Shown piece after piece: positions 25,023-34,473 of a DNA stretch of 64,000 bases; within the stretch, counting starts at the first letter, position 1; each line of letters begins with the position of its first letter. The DNA comes from Sulfuricurvum sp. (GTDB taxonomy: Bacteria; Campylobacterota; Campylobacteria; Campylobacterales; Sulfurimonadaceae). The notes beneath the pieces were generated by a model, which ran no database searches, was not told where the DNA came from, and was given only the letters and a program-made list of their open reading frames with translations. The translations under genes and the position numbers were made by a program. The DNA lies in assembly GCA_028710885.1 (NCBI GenBank), contig JAQTTG010000001.1, positions 248,001 to 312,000 on the forward strand. Direction: 5' to 3'.

Positions 25023-26206
25023 TTTATTTCCTCAATAGGGGGAATTATTTTTTGGATCTCTCCGAGTGTGTCATAATAGTTTTCCAGCGTAGTGAATAAC
25101 TCTTTTTGATTACCTAAAAATACACGACGAGCATCAAGAAGTTCAAGTAATGTACCATACCCTTCATCATAACTTTTTTGTGCCATAGATTCCATCTCTT
25201 TTGACTGAGCAATCACGCCCTGCTGAGAAATTATCATCATTGAAAAAGAGTGAAGCATTTGCTGATATCGGAGAATTTTTTGCATTGTTTCATAACGGTA
25301 AGCATCTTCTCTGAGATGATTTTCGACCAATTTGCTTTCTGTATTTTTGATAAGAGGTTCATTTCGATGTAAAATAGGAATTGGCATAGACAATGATGCA
25401 ACAATTGCTTTTTGATCAAACATTTCTTGATATCCGAGACTCGCTTTTACCCCTGGAATAACCGATTCAATGGCGATCTCTTTTTCTGCACGATATTCAT
25501 CATTCACCGCTTTATAATAGATCATCATCGGCAGTTTTTCCATAATAACGTTTACATTGTTATCTATCGGCTTAGGGAGTGCGATGGGCATTATTTCGAT
25601 CGTAGAATCATAACGGGCACTTTCACTAAGTAACTGTAAAGCACTCTCACGCTTAAGATGAGCCATCGCAGATTCTTGTTTAGTCTTCTCTTCTTCGACT
25701 TGCAGTTTGAGCAAATTTGCTTTGGAAATTGCCCCTTGAGCAAACCGCTTTTCCCCTTTTTGGCGCAAGGTAGTTGCCAGTGTCAATGTTTTATCTGCTT
25801 CTTCGGAGATCATTGTTGCAACCGTGTAAAGATATGCTTTTTGACGTATATTACCGTTCAGCTCATTTTCTTTTTGGTGTATCAAAGCCTGAAGCTGTAT
25901 CCCTTTTGCATCCAATATCCGCTCTTTTGCCGAACGTAAAGCCGGCTTTTGAATAGACTGTATTACAGCAATACCATACTCATTTTTTCTCTGTATTCCC
26001 TCTGGCTTTGTGTTGGCGTACGAAAGAGAAAGTTCAGGATTATCCCAAAGTCGAAGAGATTCTTTTTGATAAAAATACTGTTGCATTATCTCTTTATCCG
26101 CTTTCAATGAACTGTCACTTTGATGTGCATGGTCCATAAGTTCTCCCAGAGAATAAGGAGCTGCAAAAAGAGGGAGTGCCAAAATCTGGAGCCAGATCAA
26201 ACGCAT
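25019..26206 (-). CDS. TolC-family outer-membrane efflux protein
   Basis: Outer-membrane channel of the RND complex (395 aa). A signal peptide (LIWLQILALPLFA) precedes two helical repeats typical of TolC/CzcC proteins, with GELMDHAHQSD at the start of the first and QKSYDEGYGTLLELLDARR near the end. It is the first gene of a six-gene operon running to the sensor kinase. A TATAAT box at 26231-26236 and AAGGGT in front of the ATG mark the operon start. Confidence 0.88.
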   Translation of the reverse strand: MRLIWLQILALPLFAAPYSLGELMDHAHQSDSSLKADKEIMQQYFYQKESLRLWDNPELSLSYANTKPEGIQRKNEYGIAVIQSIQKPALRSAKERILDAKGIQLQALIHQKENELNGNIRQKAYLYTVATMISEEADKTLTLATTLRQKGEKRFAQGAISKANLLKLQVEEEKTKQESAMAHLKRESALQLLSESARYDSTIEIMPIALPKPIDNNVNVIMEKLPMMIYYKAVNDEYRAEKEIAIESVIPGVKASLGYQEMFDQKAIVASLSMPIPILHRNEPLIKNTESKLVENHLREDAYRYETMQKILRYQQMLHSFSMMIISQQGVIAQSKEMESMAQKSYDEGYGTLLELLDARRVFLGNQKELFTTLENYYDTLGEIQKIIPPIEEIK

Positions 26207-26230
26207 GATTACCCTTTTTAAATTTAATTT

Positions 26231-26236
26231 ATTATA
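26231..26236 (-). promoter_or_regulatory. -10 box of the metal-efflux operon
   Basis: TATAAT on the minus strand, with predicted start near 26224 and a leader of about 18 nt to the TolC-family ATG. No clear operator repeat was seen. Confidence 0.45.
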
Positions 26237-26321
26237 GAGTACAAATCATACCTGCAGTAGATGAGAAAATCATTAAGAAAAATATATGTAAAAAATAAAG
26301 AGATGCTAAAATTAAAATAAC

Positions 26322-26891
26322 TTAAATACTGACCCGATCTTCCATCGCCTTGGTAAGCGAGAGAATATCGACGTTTTCCAAACTCACTCCTGTCGGAACC
26401 CCTTGTGCAATACGACTGAATCGGACATCAAAATGACTTAATTTGTCTTCGATATAAAGCATTACCCCTTGATTCGCAATCGAAGGAGTCATGGCAAAAA
26501 TAACCTCTTTTATTCCACTTTGAACGATACCGCGCAAATGGGCGAGATCAAGCTCTTCGAGAGAATCGAGAACAAAATAACGACCGTCAAAAAGACCATT
26601 TTCTTCAAATGTTAAAATGTCTTTTGCATTTTCAACAATACAAAGCACTTCATGATTACGAAACTCATCACTGCAAATAGCACACAATTCATCTTCACTC
26701 AGACCACCACAGGATCGGCATTTTTTTAAAGATGTAACAGCATTTTCAATAGCATGAGCTAGTTTGAGCGCACCGAAGCTATCATGCATAACCATATGAT
26801 AAGCCAAACGGGTAGCTGATTTTTGTCCGATAGTCGGGAGTTGCTGTAATGCGTCGACGAGGCGATTAAATTTCTCTAGGGAACGTTTCAT
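26322..26891 (-). CDS. recR: Recombination protein RecR
   Basis: DNA-binding clamp acting with RecO and RecF in loading RecA at gaps (189 aa). The N-terminal helix-hairpin-helix QLPTIGQKSATRLAYH, the zinc finger CRSCGGLSEDELCAIC and the Toprim domain starting at LCIVENAKD are all present. The recO gene is about 28 kb away in this window. No ribosome binding site precedes the ATG, but a TACAAT box ends six bases upstream, so the mRNA may be leaderless. Confidence 0.95.
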   Translation of the reverse strand: MKRSLEKFNRLVDALQQLPTIGQKSATRLAYHMVMHDSFGALKLAHAIENAVTSLKKCRSCGGLSEDELCAICSDEFRNHEVLCIVENAKDILTFEENGLFDGRYFVLDSLEELDLAHLRGIVQSGIKEVIFAMTPSIANQGVMLYIEDKLSHFDVRFSRIAQGVPTGVSLENVDILSLTKAMEDRVSI

Positions 26892-26897
26892 GGACGT

Positions 26898-26903
26898 ATT
26901 GTA
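26898..26903 (-). promoter_or_regulatory. -10 box predicting a leaderless recR mRNA
   Basis: TACAAT on the minus strand with six bases between it and the recR ATG at 26891, and no Shine-Dalgarno sequence. The arrangement matches those at 3687 and 9865. Confidence 0.45.
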
Positions 26904-26970
26904 GCAAAGGTTGTTCCAAAAATAGTTTAGTCGTAGTGGCTCAATTAAGCTAACACTCTTTTTCTCATGG

Positions 26971-26976
26971 TATAAT
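26971..26976 (+). promoter_or_regulatory. -10 box for dnaJ
   Basis: TATAAT, with predicted start near 26983 and GGAG at 26999-27002 ahead of GTG 27009. No heat-shock inverted repeat (CIRCE-like) or HspR-type repeat was seen here. Confidence 0.5.
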
Positions 26977-27008
26977 TCGCAAAAAAATAGTCTTTTCGGA
27001 GTGAATAC

Positions 27009-28124
27009 GTGGAAAACCTCAGTTATTATGAAATTTTAGAAGTCACTAAAAATGCTAATGGTGATGAGATCAAAAAGGCGTATCGCCGTATGGCAAAGCT
27101 CTATCACCCGGACCGTAATCCTAATGATTCAGAAGCAGAGCACAAATTTAAACTCTGTAATGAAGCGTATCAAGTCCTCAGTGACGATCAACAGCGCTCG
27201 ATCTATGACCGATACGGCAAAGAGGGTCTCCAAGGGGGTGGCGGTCGTAGAAGTAGCGGCGGCTTTGATGATCTCGGAAGTATTTTCGAAGAAATGTTTA
27301 ACGGATTCGGTGGTGGAGGCCGTAAACAATCACGTGCGCCAAGTGACAAATTTCCACTCGATATGGGTGTTGAAATGCGCATTAGCTTCAAAGAAGCCGT
27401 CTTTGGATGTGAAAAAGAGGTTAAATTCAGTACTAAAAATTCATGTAAAACATGTAAAGGAACTGGAGCAAAAGAGGGTAAAGTAACCACTTGTAGCCAA
27501 TGTGGCGGCAAAGGACAAGTATATGTGCGTCAAGGATTTATGACCTTTTCACAAACCTGTCCTGCATGTCATGGCGAAGGGACAATGGCAAGTGAAAAAT
27601 GCGTCGATTGTAATGGAAAAAGTTACACTGAGAGCAAAGAGAGTGTTAGCATAAAAGTACCTGCCGGTATCGATACTGGCAACCGTTTACGAGTATCAGG
27701 ACGCGGTAACACTGGAAAAAGCGGTGTACGCGGCGACATGTATGTCACATTTGAAGTAGAAGAAGATAACCACTTTATCCGAAGTGGCAATGATATATAT
27801 CTCGAAGTTCCCGTATTTTTCACCCAAGCAGTTCTAGGTGAAGATATCCTCATCCCTTCACTTAATGGTGAGGTGACTTTAGAACTCGAAACCGGCACGA
27901 AAGATGGCCAACAGTATCGTTTCCGAGGAGAAGGGGTTGCGGATGTCCATGGACGCGGAAAAGGGGATCTAATCGCTCAAATTCACCTTACCTACCCTAA
28001 CCGCCTCAATTCTACGCAAGAAGAACTATTACAAAAGCTCCAAGAGAGTTTCGGTATTGAATCAAAACCTCATGAGAGTTTGTTTGAATCAACGTTTGAA
28101 AAAGTCAAAGGGTGGTTTAAATAA
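27009..28124 (+). CDS. dnaJ: Chaperone protein DnaJ
   Basis: Hsp40 co-chaperone that stimulates DnaK ATPase and delivers substrates (371 aa). The J domain has YHPDRNP, followed by a Gly/Phe-rich linker ([14 protein letters not shown]). Four zinc motifs are present, [24 protein letters not shown] and CVDCNGKS, then the C-terminal substrate-binding domains. Length and order are standard. Translation starts at GTG 27009. It stands alone, not beside dnaK or grpE. Confidence 0.96.
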   Translation: MENLSYYEILEVTKNANGDEIKKAYRRMAKLYHPDRNPNDSEAEHKFKLCNEAYQVLSDDQQRSIYDRYGKEGLQGGGGRRSSGGFDDLGSIFEEMFNGFGGGGRKQSRAPSDKFPLDMGVEMRISFKEAVFGCEKEVKFSTKNSCKTCKGTGAKEGKVTTCSQCGGKGQVYVRQGFMTFSQTCPACHGEGTMASEKCVDCNGKSYTESKESVSIKVPAGIDTGNRLRVSGRGNTGKSGVRGDMYVTFEVEEDNHFIRSGNDIYLEVPVFFTQAVLGEDILIPSLNGEVTLELETGTKDGQQYRFRGEGVADVHGRGKGDLIAQIHLTYPNRLNSTQEELLQKLQESFGIESKPHESLFESTFEKVKGWFK

Positions 28125-28172
28125 TAAGAAGTTATTATTTATCTAGTATCTCAATACGAAGGTAAATAGTAT

Positions 28173-29897
28173 TTGAAAAAACATCAATTATTAAAGATTT
28201 TTTATTTTTTGGCTGCATGCTGGACTTTACTAATAGCTTTTTTTATTGGCTTTATAATTTATCAAAAACAGCATGAAATTCAAACTTTAGCTTTGCTAGA
28301 AGCAAAAACAAGTATCAATAAAGATCTTTCTTTTCGGACTTGGATTGCTTCAAAAGGGGGAGTATATGCCCCTATTTCTAAAAATACTCCGATAAATCCT
28401 TATTTAAAAGTTACTCATCGTGATGTAAATACTACAGATGGGCTACAGTTAACACTTATTAATCCTGCTTACGCTTTACGACAAATCACCGATTCGTACC
28501 AAAAATATTCTACCGTTAAAGACCACCTTACTAGCCTAAAACTTCTCAACCCGCATAACGCTCCTGAACCTTGGGAAAGAGATGCTTTGCAACAAATTGA
28601 AATAACACATAATGACCTCTATCATTTTAATGATCAAAATACCTTGCATTACATGAAACCTTTTTTTATTGATGAACAATGTATGAAATGTCATAAAGAC
28701 CAAGGATATAAAATCGGTGATATACGCGGTGGACTTTCTATTGCAATCCCCCTAAACAATTATGAAAAAATATTTATTACCCCGATGCGCAACAATATTA
28801 TCATCTTATTTATCATTTGGATAATGGGACTATTTGGAATTTATCGTGGATATCGTATATCACATGATAGAATTCATGAAAAAATTGCTTTATATGAACA
28901 AAATCTTTTATCTCTGGTATCTCTCATTGAACAGCGAGACAATTACACTGCTGGGCACGGAAGACGTGTCGGAGAATACTCTCGACTAATAGCCAAGCAA
29001 ATGGGATTATCACTCGAACAGCAAGAAGAGCTCTATAGAGCAGGTACTATCCACGATATTGGCAAAGTAGCCATTCCTGACTCGATTTTACTCAAACCAG
29101 GTGCATTGGATACTATAGAACGCACTCTGATTGAGGAACACGTCAATGCAGGCTACAACCTTTTAAAACAATTCGATATCTTTGCTTCTCTTGCTGAGAT
29201 TGTTCGCTACCATCATGAGAGAATTGACGGTAGTGGATATCCAAATAAGTTAAAAGGTGATATGGTTCCTTTACTTGCTCAGATTATGGCTGTCGCTGAT
29301 TGTTTTGATGCAATGACAACAAATCGTATCTATAAAGGCCGTAAATCATTACAAGAAGCATTAGATGAATTATCATCTATACGCGGCGTTAAATTCCTTC
29401 CTGAAGTTATCGATGCTGCACTTATTTCACTGTCAAATCTATCCCTTGAAGCCATTACGTCACAGCGCCCAACATCGCCGTTGGAGATGGAACGATTCTC
29501 CTATTTTTACAAAGATGCACTGACGGGAGTTTACACTTCAGCCTATCTAAATTTTCTCTTTTTTGAACCAGATTTTGGGCAATATGAGCAATTATGGATG
29601 GTCAATCTAGGAAATATCAGCCAATTTAATAAAGCATATGGATGGTCAAAGGGTGATGATCTCCTCAAGCGCTATGCACAAATGTTGCAAGAGCGTTATC
29701 CTCAATTACCTATTATCCGTTTTCAGGGAGATGATTTTATTATTTTTAGAAAAGATAATGAAAAACCGCAATTGATTGATTTCTATGCAGAATGGCTAAA
29801 AGAAGTCGGTATTGCCATTTCGATCTCGGTCATTCCTCTGGATTCAGAAACAACAACCAGTTTGGATATATTGCAGTCATATTTGGCAAAACATTAA
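28173..29897 (+). CDS. HD-GYP phosphodiesterase with haem-c-type sensor and degenerate GGDEF
   Basis: Membrane-bound c-di-GMP signalling protein (574 aa). After TM1 (about 12-32) the periplasmic domain is of the Tll0287-like/DUF3365 type (RTWIASKGGVYAP) and carries CMKCH at 170-174, a covalent haem c site. TM2 is near 208-225. A full HD-GYP domain follows (GHGRRVGEYS, GTIHDIGKVAIPD, HHERIDGSGYPN), which should hydrolyse c-di-GMP. The C-terminal 120 residues resemble a GGDEF domain with FQGDDF in place of GGDEF, probably inactive. It may couple redox state or NO/O2 to c-di-GMP. The start is TTG 28173 with AAGGT upstream. Confidence 0.85.
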   Translation: MKKHQLLKIFYFLAACWTLLIAFFIGFIIYQKQHEIQTLALLEAKTSINKDLSFRTWIASKGGVYAPISKNTPINPYLKVTHRDVNTTDGLQLTLINPAYALRQITDSYQKYSTVKDHLTSLKLLNPHNAPEPWERDALQQIEITHNDLYHFNDQNTLHYMKPFFIDEQCMKCHKDQGYKIGDIRGGLSIAIPLNNYEKIFITPMRNNIIILFIIWIMGLFGIYRGYRISHDRIHEKIALYEQNLLSLVSLIEQRDNYTAGHGRRVGEYSRLIAKQMGLSLEQQEELYRAGTIHDIGKVAIPDSILLKPGALDTIERTLIEEHVNAGYNLLKQFDIFASLAEIVRYHHERIDGSGYPNKLKGDMVPLLAQIMAVADCFDAMTTNRIYKGRKSLQEALDELSSIRGVKFLPEVIDAALISLSNLSLEAITSQRPTSPLEMERFSYFYKDALTGVYTSAYLNFLFFEPDFGQYEQLWMVNLGNISQFNKAYGWSKGDDLLKRYAQMLQERYPQLPIIRFQGDDFIIFRKDNEKPQLIDFYAEWLKEVGIAISISVIPLDSETTTSLDILQSYLAKH

Positions 29898-29900
29898 TAT

Positions 29901-29921
29901 TTCTCCCCAACAGGGGAAAAA
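29901..29921. terminator. Hairpin between convergent HD-GYP and ccsBA genes
   Basis: CCCC and GGGG arms around AACA, extended by A/T pairs with one mismatch, lie in the 25-bp gap between the two stops. It could serve both genes. The U-tracts are weak. Confidence 0.35.
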
Positions 29922-29922
29922 T

Positions 29923-32900
29923 CTATTTTGTAGAACGTTTCGGATATGCCATCGCTATTACTATGGCGATCACGGCGTATGTCCATGGTACAAAATCGGG
30001 AACCGGAACCGGATCACCTTTAGCATACGAATGCATCCCTGCGAGATAATAGTTTACACCGAAATAAGTCATCAAGACGGCAGTAAAAGCTAATAAAGAA
30101 ATCACACTATAGATAAAATCACTGTAAGCACCTTTGATAAATCGAACATGCAATACAACCGCATAAACGAGAATGGTTACTAAAGCCCATGTCTCTTTTG
30201 GATCCCATCCCCAATAACGTCCCCAACTCTCATTCGCCCAAACACCGCCGAGAAAATTTCCTACAGTCAAAAGAACCAAACCGAAAATTAAACTCATCTC
30301 ATTAATCGCATTAAGTTCTTTTATCGCTAAATTCAAACGATCAGCATTATGTGTTTTTTTGAAAATAAACAATATCAGTGTGATCATTCCCAATAACGCA
30401 CCTAGTCCCAAGAAACCATAACTGGCAGTAATCATAGAGACATGGATACTAAGCCAGTACGATTGAAGAACCGGAACCAGATTAGTCACTTGCGGGTCCA
30501 TCCAGTTTAAATGAGCGACAAAAAGGATAAGTCCCGTCATGATTGCCGTTGCCGCCATGGTCATTACCGATTTGCGTGAAAAAATAAATCCTGCCAACAT
30601 ACTTGCCCATCCGATATAAACCATCGATTCATAACCGTTTGACCACGGAGCATGCCCTGCTATATACCAGCGCATAATCAAGCCGCTCGTATGCGCAATA
30701 AAAAATAAAACAAGAAGTCCGAAAGAGACTTTTGTGAGCATTTCCCCTTTAAAGGTTGGTTTGAGTATCTTGATAAACGATAAAATCAATAATGTAAACC
30801 CAACAACAAAATAAAGAGGCCATAACTGCTCGAATATATTTGTTTTATTGTACATAATCTCAATAGAAATTTTCTTTTGGCTTGGATAAACACTCGCACC
30901 GACGAAACGTTGATATTTTTCGATACGGGTCAATGCAGCGTTTGCTTTATCCCAATTGTTAGTTTTAATCGCTTCATCAATCGTACTAAAATAACCGATT
31001 GCCAATAGACGGACAATTTCAGATTCTTTGGGAGGAAACGTTTGCAATGCATCAATTGTTGCATCCCATTTATGATTTTTATCATTCGGAACAGGCCACA
31101 TACGTACTAAAGCCCCAGTATAAACCATATAAGCAACATTAACACGTTCATCAACTTGTAGCAATGCTTTGTCTAGCTTATCTCGTTTTCCGGGTGCTTT
31201 ACGATTGGCATCATCAACCAACGTAGCTAATTTATATCCACTTATTTGATCTGGAGATTCAAAAAATTGTGAAAAAGCTGCTGTTTTTGCATCTGGCGAA
31301 AGCCCTATCAGCTTATTAATCTCTTTATCACCTGTGCGTATAATTGCAATCTCACGCCATGCATCAGGACGAAGCATCATGCCTAGAATTACCTGATTTG
31401 AACTTAATCCCAAAAAGGTATCGTTACGATTTAGCTTTGCCAAAATCTCATGCGATAGAGTATCTATCGGCTTCATACGGCCACTGGCATCTTGTACAAT
31501 CAAACGTCCGAAATTATCTGCATGAGTTTTATCAAAAGATTCTGCAATTTTAATAACTGGGTTTGATTCATCAGATGCCATTACATTTGTTGATGAAAAA
31601 ACCAACATTACCAATGCTAAAGAGGCAACAATTTTTTGAGCATCAAGTGATTTTAGTTTTGCACTCAGTGCATTAAAACGGCTATTGCTAACAATCAACA
31701 TTCCAAACATTCCAATCGCTAATAACAAATATCCTAAATAGGTAATCCAAGTTCCCGGATCATGATTAACCGAAAGGACCGTTCCCAGTTCATCTTGATC
31801 GTATGAAGATTGAAAAAATCGATACCCTTGGTAATCTAAAACATGATTCATATAAATTCGAAAATTAAAATTTTTATGATTTGCTGCATCAAAAACAGTC
31901 ACTTCACTTGCATACGATGCCGGTGACATTGATCCAGGATATCGCTCAAGTTCAAAATCACGCAGCCCGATTCCAAATGGCAACTTACGTTCAATCGACC
32001 CATATGCCGCTTCGATTACCGTGTCCCCTAATACAATCTGTTTTAAATCTCCAACTTCACCTGGTGTTCCGAGAACCACTGCCGTATCTTTTTTATCACC
32101 GATAGTAAAGCTGAGTGTTAGAGCATCAGCACCTTTAGACATTGGTCCTTTTGCCGGTTTTGAAACTAGTTGCATTGATCCTTTTGGAAAGAAATCACGC
32201 AATACAAATCCACTTTGTGAAGTTTGAAAAAGTGTCCGTTTAGTCAGTTCATGTTTACCGGCATTTAAAGTAGCATTTTTTTGTGTATCCATACTGAGTG
32301 TTGCCAAAGCTGAAGGGGTATTGATGTATGCTTTTCCACCCTCTACACTCAATGCTATAACCGGTTTATCATACGTTTTGTTTGAATCAAAATCAATAAC
32401 AATATCATTTGCTTCTACAGATTCACCACGTTTTAACGTGACTTGTTGTGCCCCTTGTGCTCCTGTAACCATAAAGTTAAAAAGCGGTTCTCCTTTAGGA
32501 TCTGCGGCAGCTTCATAATTGGCATCTCCCATGTAATTATCCAATTTGACATTGATCAATTCTCCATCTACAGATAAAACATGTTCAAAATGATTTGTCG
32601 TACGTTTTGAGAGATAAAGAGGTTCATTAAATGAATACATTTTCCCCTCTTTACGTACGTTAAAACTTACATACGGTTCAGAACTGACAATCGCAACATT
32701 ACTTTGTCCCTCACGAATATGCATTGTCCCCTCATAACCGACATAACGTGTTACAGCAGCGCCGATCAATATAATGAGAAACGAAACATGAAACGTTAAT
32801 ACTAAAAATTTTGCTTTGCGTATCATTTTAAAATTGATGATATTTAAAATCAGATTGAGCGCTAAAATACCCAAAAGTATTTCAAACCATCGTGCATTAT

Positions 32901-33033
32901 ACACATCTGCTTTTGCACTCATAGTACCATAATCGTTTTCGATAAATGTTGCATAACCGATAGAAACGGCAAAAATGAGCATGAGAACCGCCATGGTTTT
33001 CATAGAACCCAACAAGGAGAGTATTTTATTCAT
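29923..33033 (-). CDS. ccsBA: Fused cytochrome c biogenesis protein CcsBA
   Basis: System II cytochrome c synthase in one chain (1036 aa). It exports haem and attaches it to CxxCH motifs in the periplasm. The N-terminal CcsB/ResB part has membrane segments near 10-30 and 45-65 and a segment near 430, with a large periplasmic domain between. A second periplasmic stretch leads into the CcsA part, with the haem-handling WWD-type motif WANESWGRYWGWDPKETW near residue 925 and conserved His residues in the flanking spans. Fusion of the two is typical of Campylobacterota. Its products probably include the haem sensor encoded just beside it. Confidence 0.94.
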   Translation of the reverse strand: MNKILSLLGSMKTMAVLMLIFAVSIGYATFIENDYGTMSAKADVYNARWFEILLGILALNLILNIINFKMIRKAKFLVLTFHVSFLIILIGAAVTRYVGYEGTMHIREGQSNVAIVSSEPYVSFNVRKEGKMYSFNEPLYLSKRTTNHFEHVLSVDGELINVKLDNYMGDANYEAAADPKGEPLFNFMVTGAQGAQQVTLKRGESVEANDIVIDFDSNKTYDKPVIALSVEGGKAYINTPSALATLSMDTQKNATLNAGKHELTKRTLFQTSQSGFVLRDFFPKGSMQLVSKPAKGPMSKGADALTLSFTIGDKKDTAVVLGTPGEVGDLKQIVLGDTVIEAAYGSIERKLPFGIGLRDFELERYPGSMSPASYASEVTVFDAANHKNFNFRIYMNHVLDYQGYRFFQSSYDQDELGTVLSVNHDPGTWITYLGYLLLAIGMFGMLIVSNSRFNALSAKLKSLDAQKIVASLALVMLVFSSTNVMASDESNPVIKIAESFDKTHADNFGRLIVQDASGRMKPIDTLSHEILAKLNRNDTFLGLSSNQVILGMMLRPDAWREIAIIRTGDKEINKLIGLSPDAKTAAFSQFFESPDQISGYKLATLVDDANRKAPGKRDKLDKALLQVDERVNVAYMVYTGALVRMWPVPNDKNHKWDATIDALQTFPPKESEIVRLLAIGYFSTIDEAIKTNNWDKANAALTRIEKYQRFVGASVYPSQKKISIEIMYNKTNIFEQLWPLYFVVGFTLLILSFIKILKPTFKGEMLTKVSFGLLVLFFIAHTSGLIMRWYIAGHAPWSNGYESMVYIGWASMLAGFIFSRKSVMTMAATAIMTGLILFVAHLNWMDPQVTNLVPVLQSYWLSIHVSMITASYGFLGLGALLGMITLILFIFKKTHNADRLNLAIKELNAINEMSLIFGLVLLTVGNFLGGVWANESWGRYWGWDPKETWALVTILVYAVVLHVRFIKGAYSDFIYSVISLLAFTAVLMTYFGVNYYLAGMHSYAKGDPVPVPDFVPWTYAVIAIVIAMAYPKRSTK

Positions 33034-33104
33034 TTATAAACCTATTAATAGAATATGGATGCAATTGTAGTCTCACAATAGTAAACAGAGGTTAAAGAGT
33101 TTGA

Positions 33105-34457
33105 TTAAACACCTTCGAGTAACATAGCTTCAGCAACCCGTTTGAATGCTGCAATGTTCGCACCATCCACAAAATTTCGCTCACGTCCAGACTCTTTCGC
33201 AGTTAATGAGACCCTCTTGTAAATTTGACGCATTAATTCATCAAGCTTACGATCTACCTTATCAAAATCCCATTTTTCCATCGAAGCATTTTGGCTCATC
33301 TCAAATTCGCTTACTGCAACCCCTCCGGCATTGGAAGCTTTTCCAGGTGAAAAAAGAATACCTTCTTGTAAAAACAACTCGATCGCGCCCGTTTCTGTTG
33401 GCATATTTGCCCCTTCTACCACGGCTACACATCCATTTTCTATCAATTTTTGAGCATCTAAAAGGCTTAACTCATTTTGAGTAGCACATGGGAATGCTGC
33501 AAAACAAGGAATCTGCCATACGGCATGAGCATCTTGGGGATATTGAGCTTTCGGAGTATAAACCGCTTCAGGATCAAGTTTTGCGTATTCAGCAAGAGAA
33601 AGACGTTTGCCTTCTTCTTTCAGCTCGCGCACAACATTGAGCTTTATACCTTTGGGATCATAAATCGTTCCGTCACTATCGCTGCATGTTACGACCAAAG
33701 CCCCAATTTGCTGAAGCTTTTCAATCGTATGGATCGCAACATTCCCTGCACCGCTTACCGTACACACTTTCCCTTCCAAAGATTCTTGCAGCTCTACATT
33801 CAACATTTCACGTGCAAAATAGACTACGCCATATCCCGTCGCCTGAGGACGCATGAGCGATCCACCAAATGCATAGGGTTTACCACTCAGCACTCCGTCG
33901 TATTGATGAGTTATCCGTTTATACTCACCAAAAAGATACCCGATTTCTCTGGATCCTACTCCAATATCTCCAGCAGGTACATCGATACGCGCACCGATAT
34001 ACTGATGTAGTTCACGCATAAAAGCGCGGCAGAATTTCATAATCTCAAAATCACTTTTCCCTTTGGGATCGAAATCGCTTCCCCCTTTTGCTCCACCGAT
34101 AGGCAATCCAGTTAACGAATTTTTAAAGATCTGCTCAAACGCTAAAAACTTTAATACACCTATGCTCACACTTGGGTGGAAACGAAGACCACCTTTATAA
34201 GGTCCAAGAGCATTGTTAAATTGGATACGATAGCCATTGTTAATTTGAACATGATTTTGATCATCTACCCATTGCACTTTAAACTGAATAACTCTGTCAG
34301 GAGTTACTAAACGCTCCAAAATAGCATAAGCATCGTATCTAGGATCACTATCAACTACAGATTCTAGAGAATGAAGAACTTCGCTCACAGCTTGCAAAAA
34401 TGTATTATCAACTGCACATGACGATTTTTCGAGATTGGCTAAGATTTTTTCGACCAT
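33105..34457 (-). CDS. gdhA: Glutamate dehydrogenase
   Basis: Interconverts 2-oxoglutarate plus ammonium and glutamate, probably with NADPH (450 aa, hexameric class). Substrate and catalytic residues are in YKGGLRFHPSV and GGAKGGSDFDPKGKSD. The nucleotide-binding domain begins at VCTVSGAGNVAIHTIEKL, and NAGGVAVSEFEMSQN is a conserved late motif. It lies 16 bp downstream of polA on the same strand. The genome section also encodes GltBD, so two routes of ammonium assimilation are present. NADP preference is inferred from family and length. Confidence 0.94.
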   Translation of the reverse strand: MVEKILANLEKSSCAVDNTFLQAVSEVLHSLESVVDSDPRYDAYAILERLVTPDRVIQFKVQWVDDQNHVQINNGYRIQFNNALGPYKGGLRFHPSVSIGVLKFLAFEQIFKNSLTGLPIGGAKGGSDFDPKGKSDFEIMKFCRAFMRELHQYIGARIDVPAGDIGVGSREIGYLFGEYKRITHQYDGVLSGKPYAFGGSLMRPQATGYGVVYFAREMLNVELQESLEGKVCTVSGAGNVAIHTIEKLQQIGALVVTCSDSDGTIYDPKGIKLNVVRELKEEGKRLSLAEYAKLDPEAVYTPKAQYPQDAHAVWQIPCFAAFPCATQNELSLLDAQKLIENGCVAVVEGANMPTETGAIELFLQEGILFSPGKASNAGGVAVSEFEMSQNASMEKWDFDKVDRKLDELMRQIYKRVSLTAKESGRERNFVDGANIAAFKRVAEAMLLEGV

Positions 34458-34473
34458 TTTAATCCCTTTACGA

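Noticed and set aside
27052-27486. 144-codon frame within dnaJ
   Set aside because: Shifted reading of dnaJ; dnaJ itself has all domains intact.
33477-34010. 177-codon plus-strand frame across gdhA
   Set aside because: Antisense shadow of gdhA with no ribosome site and an implausible composition.
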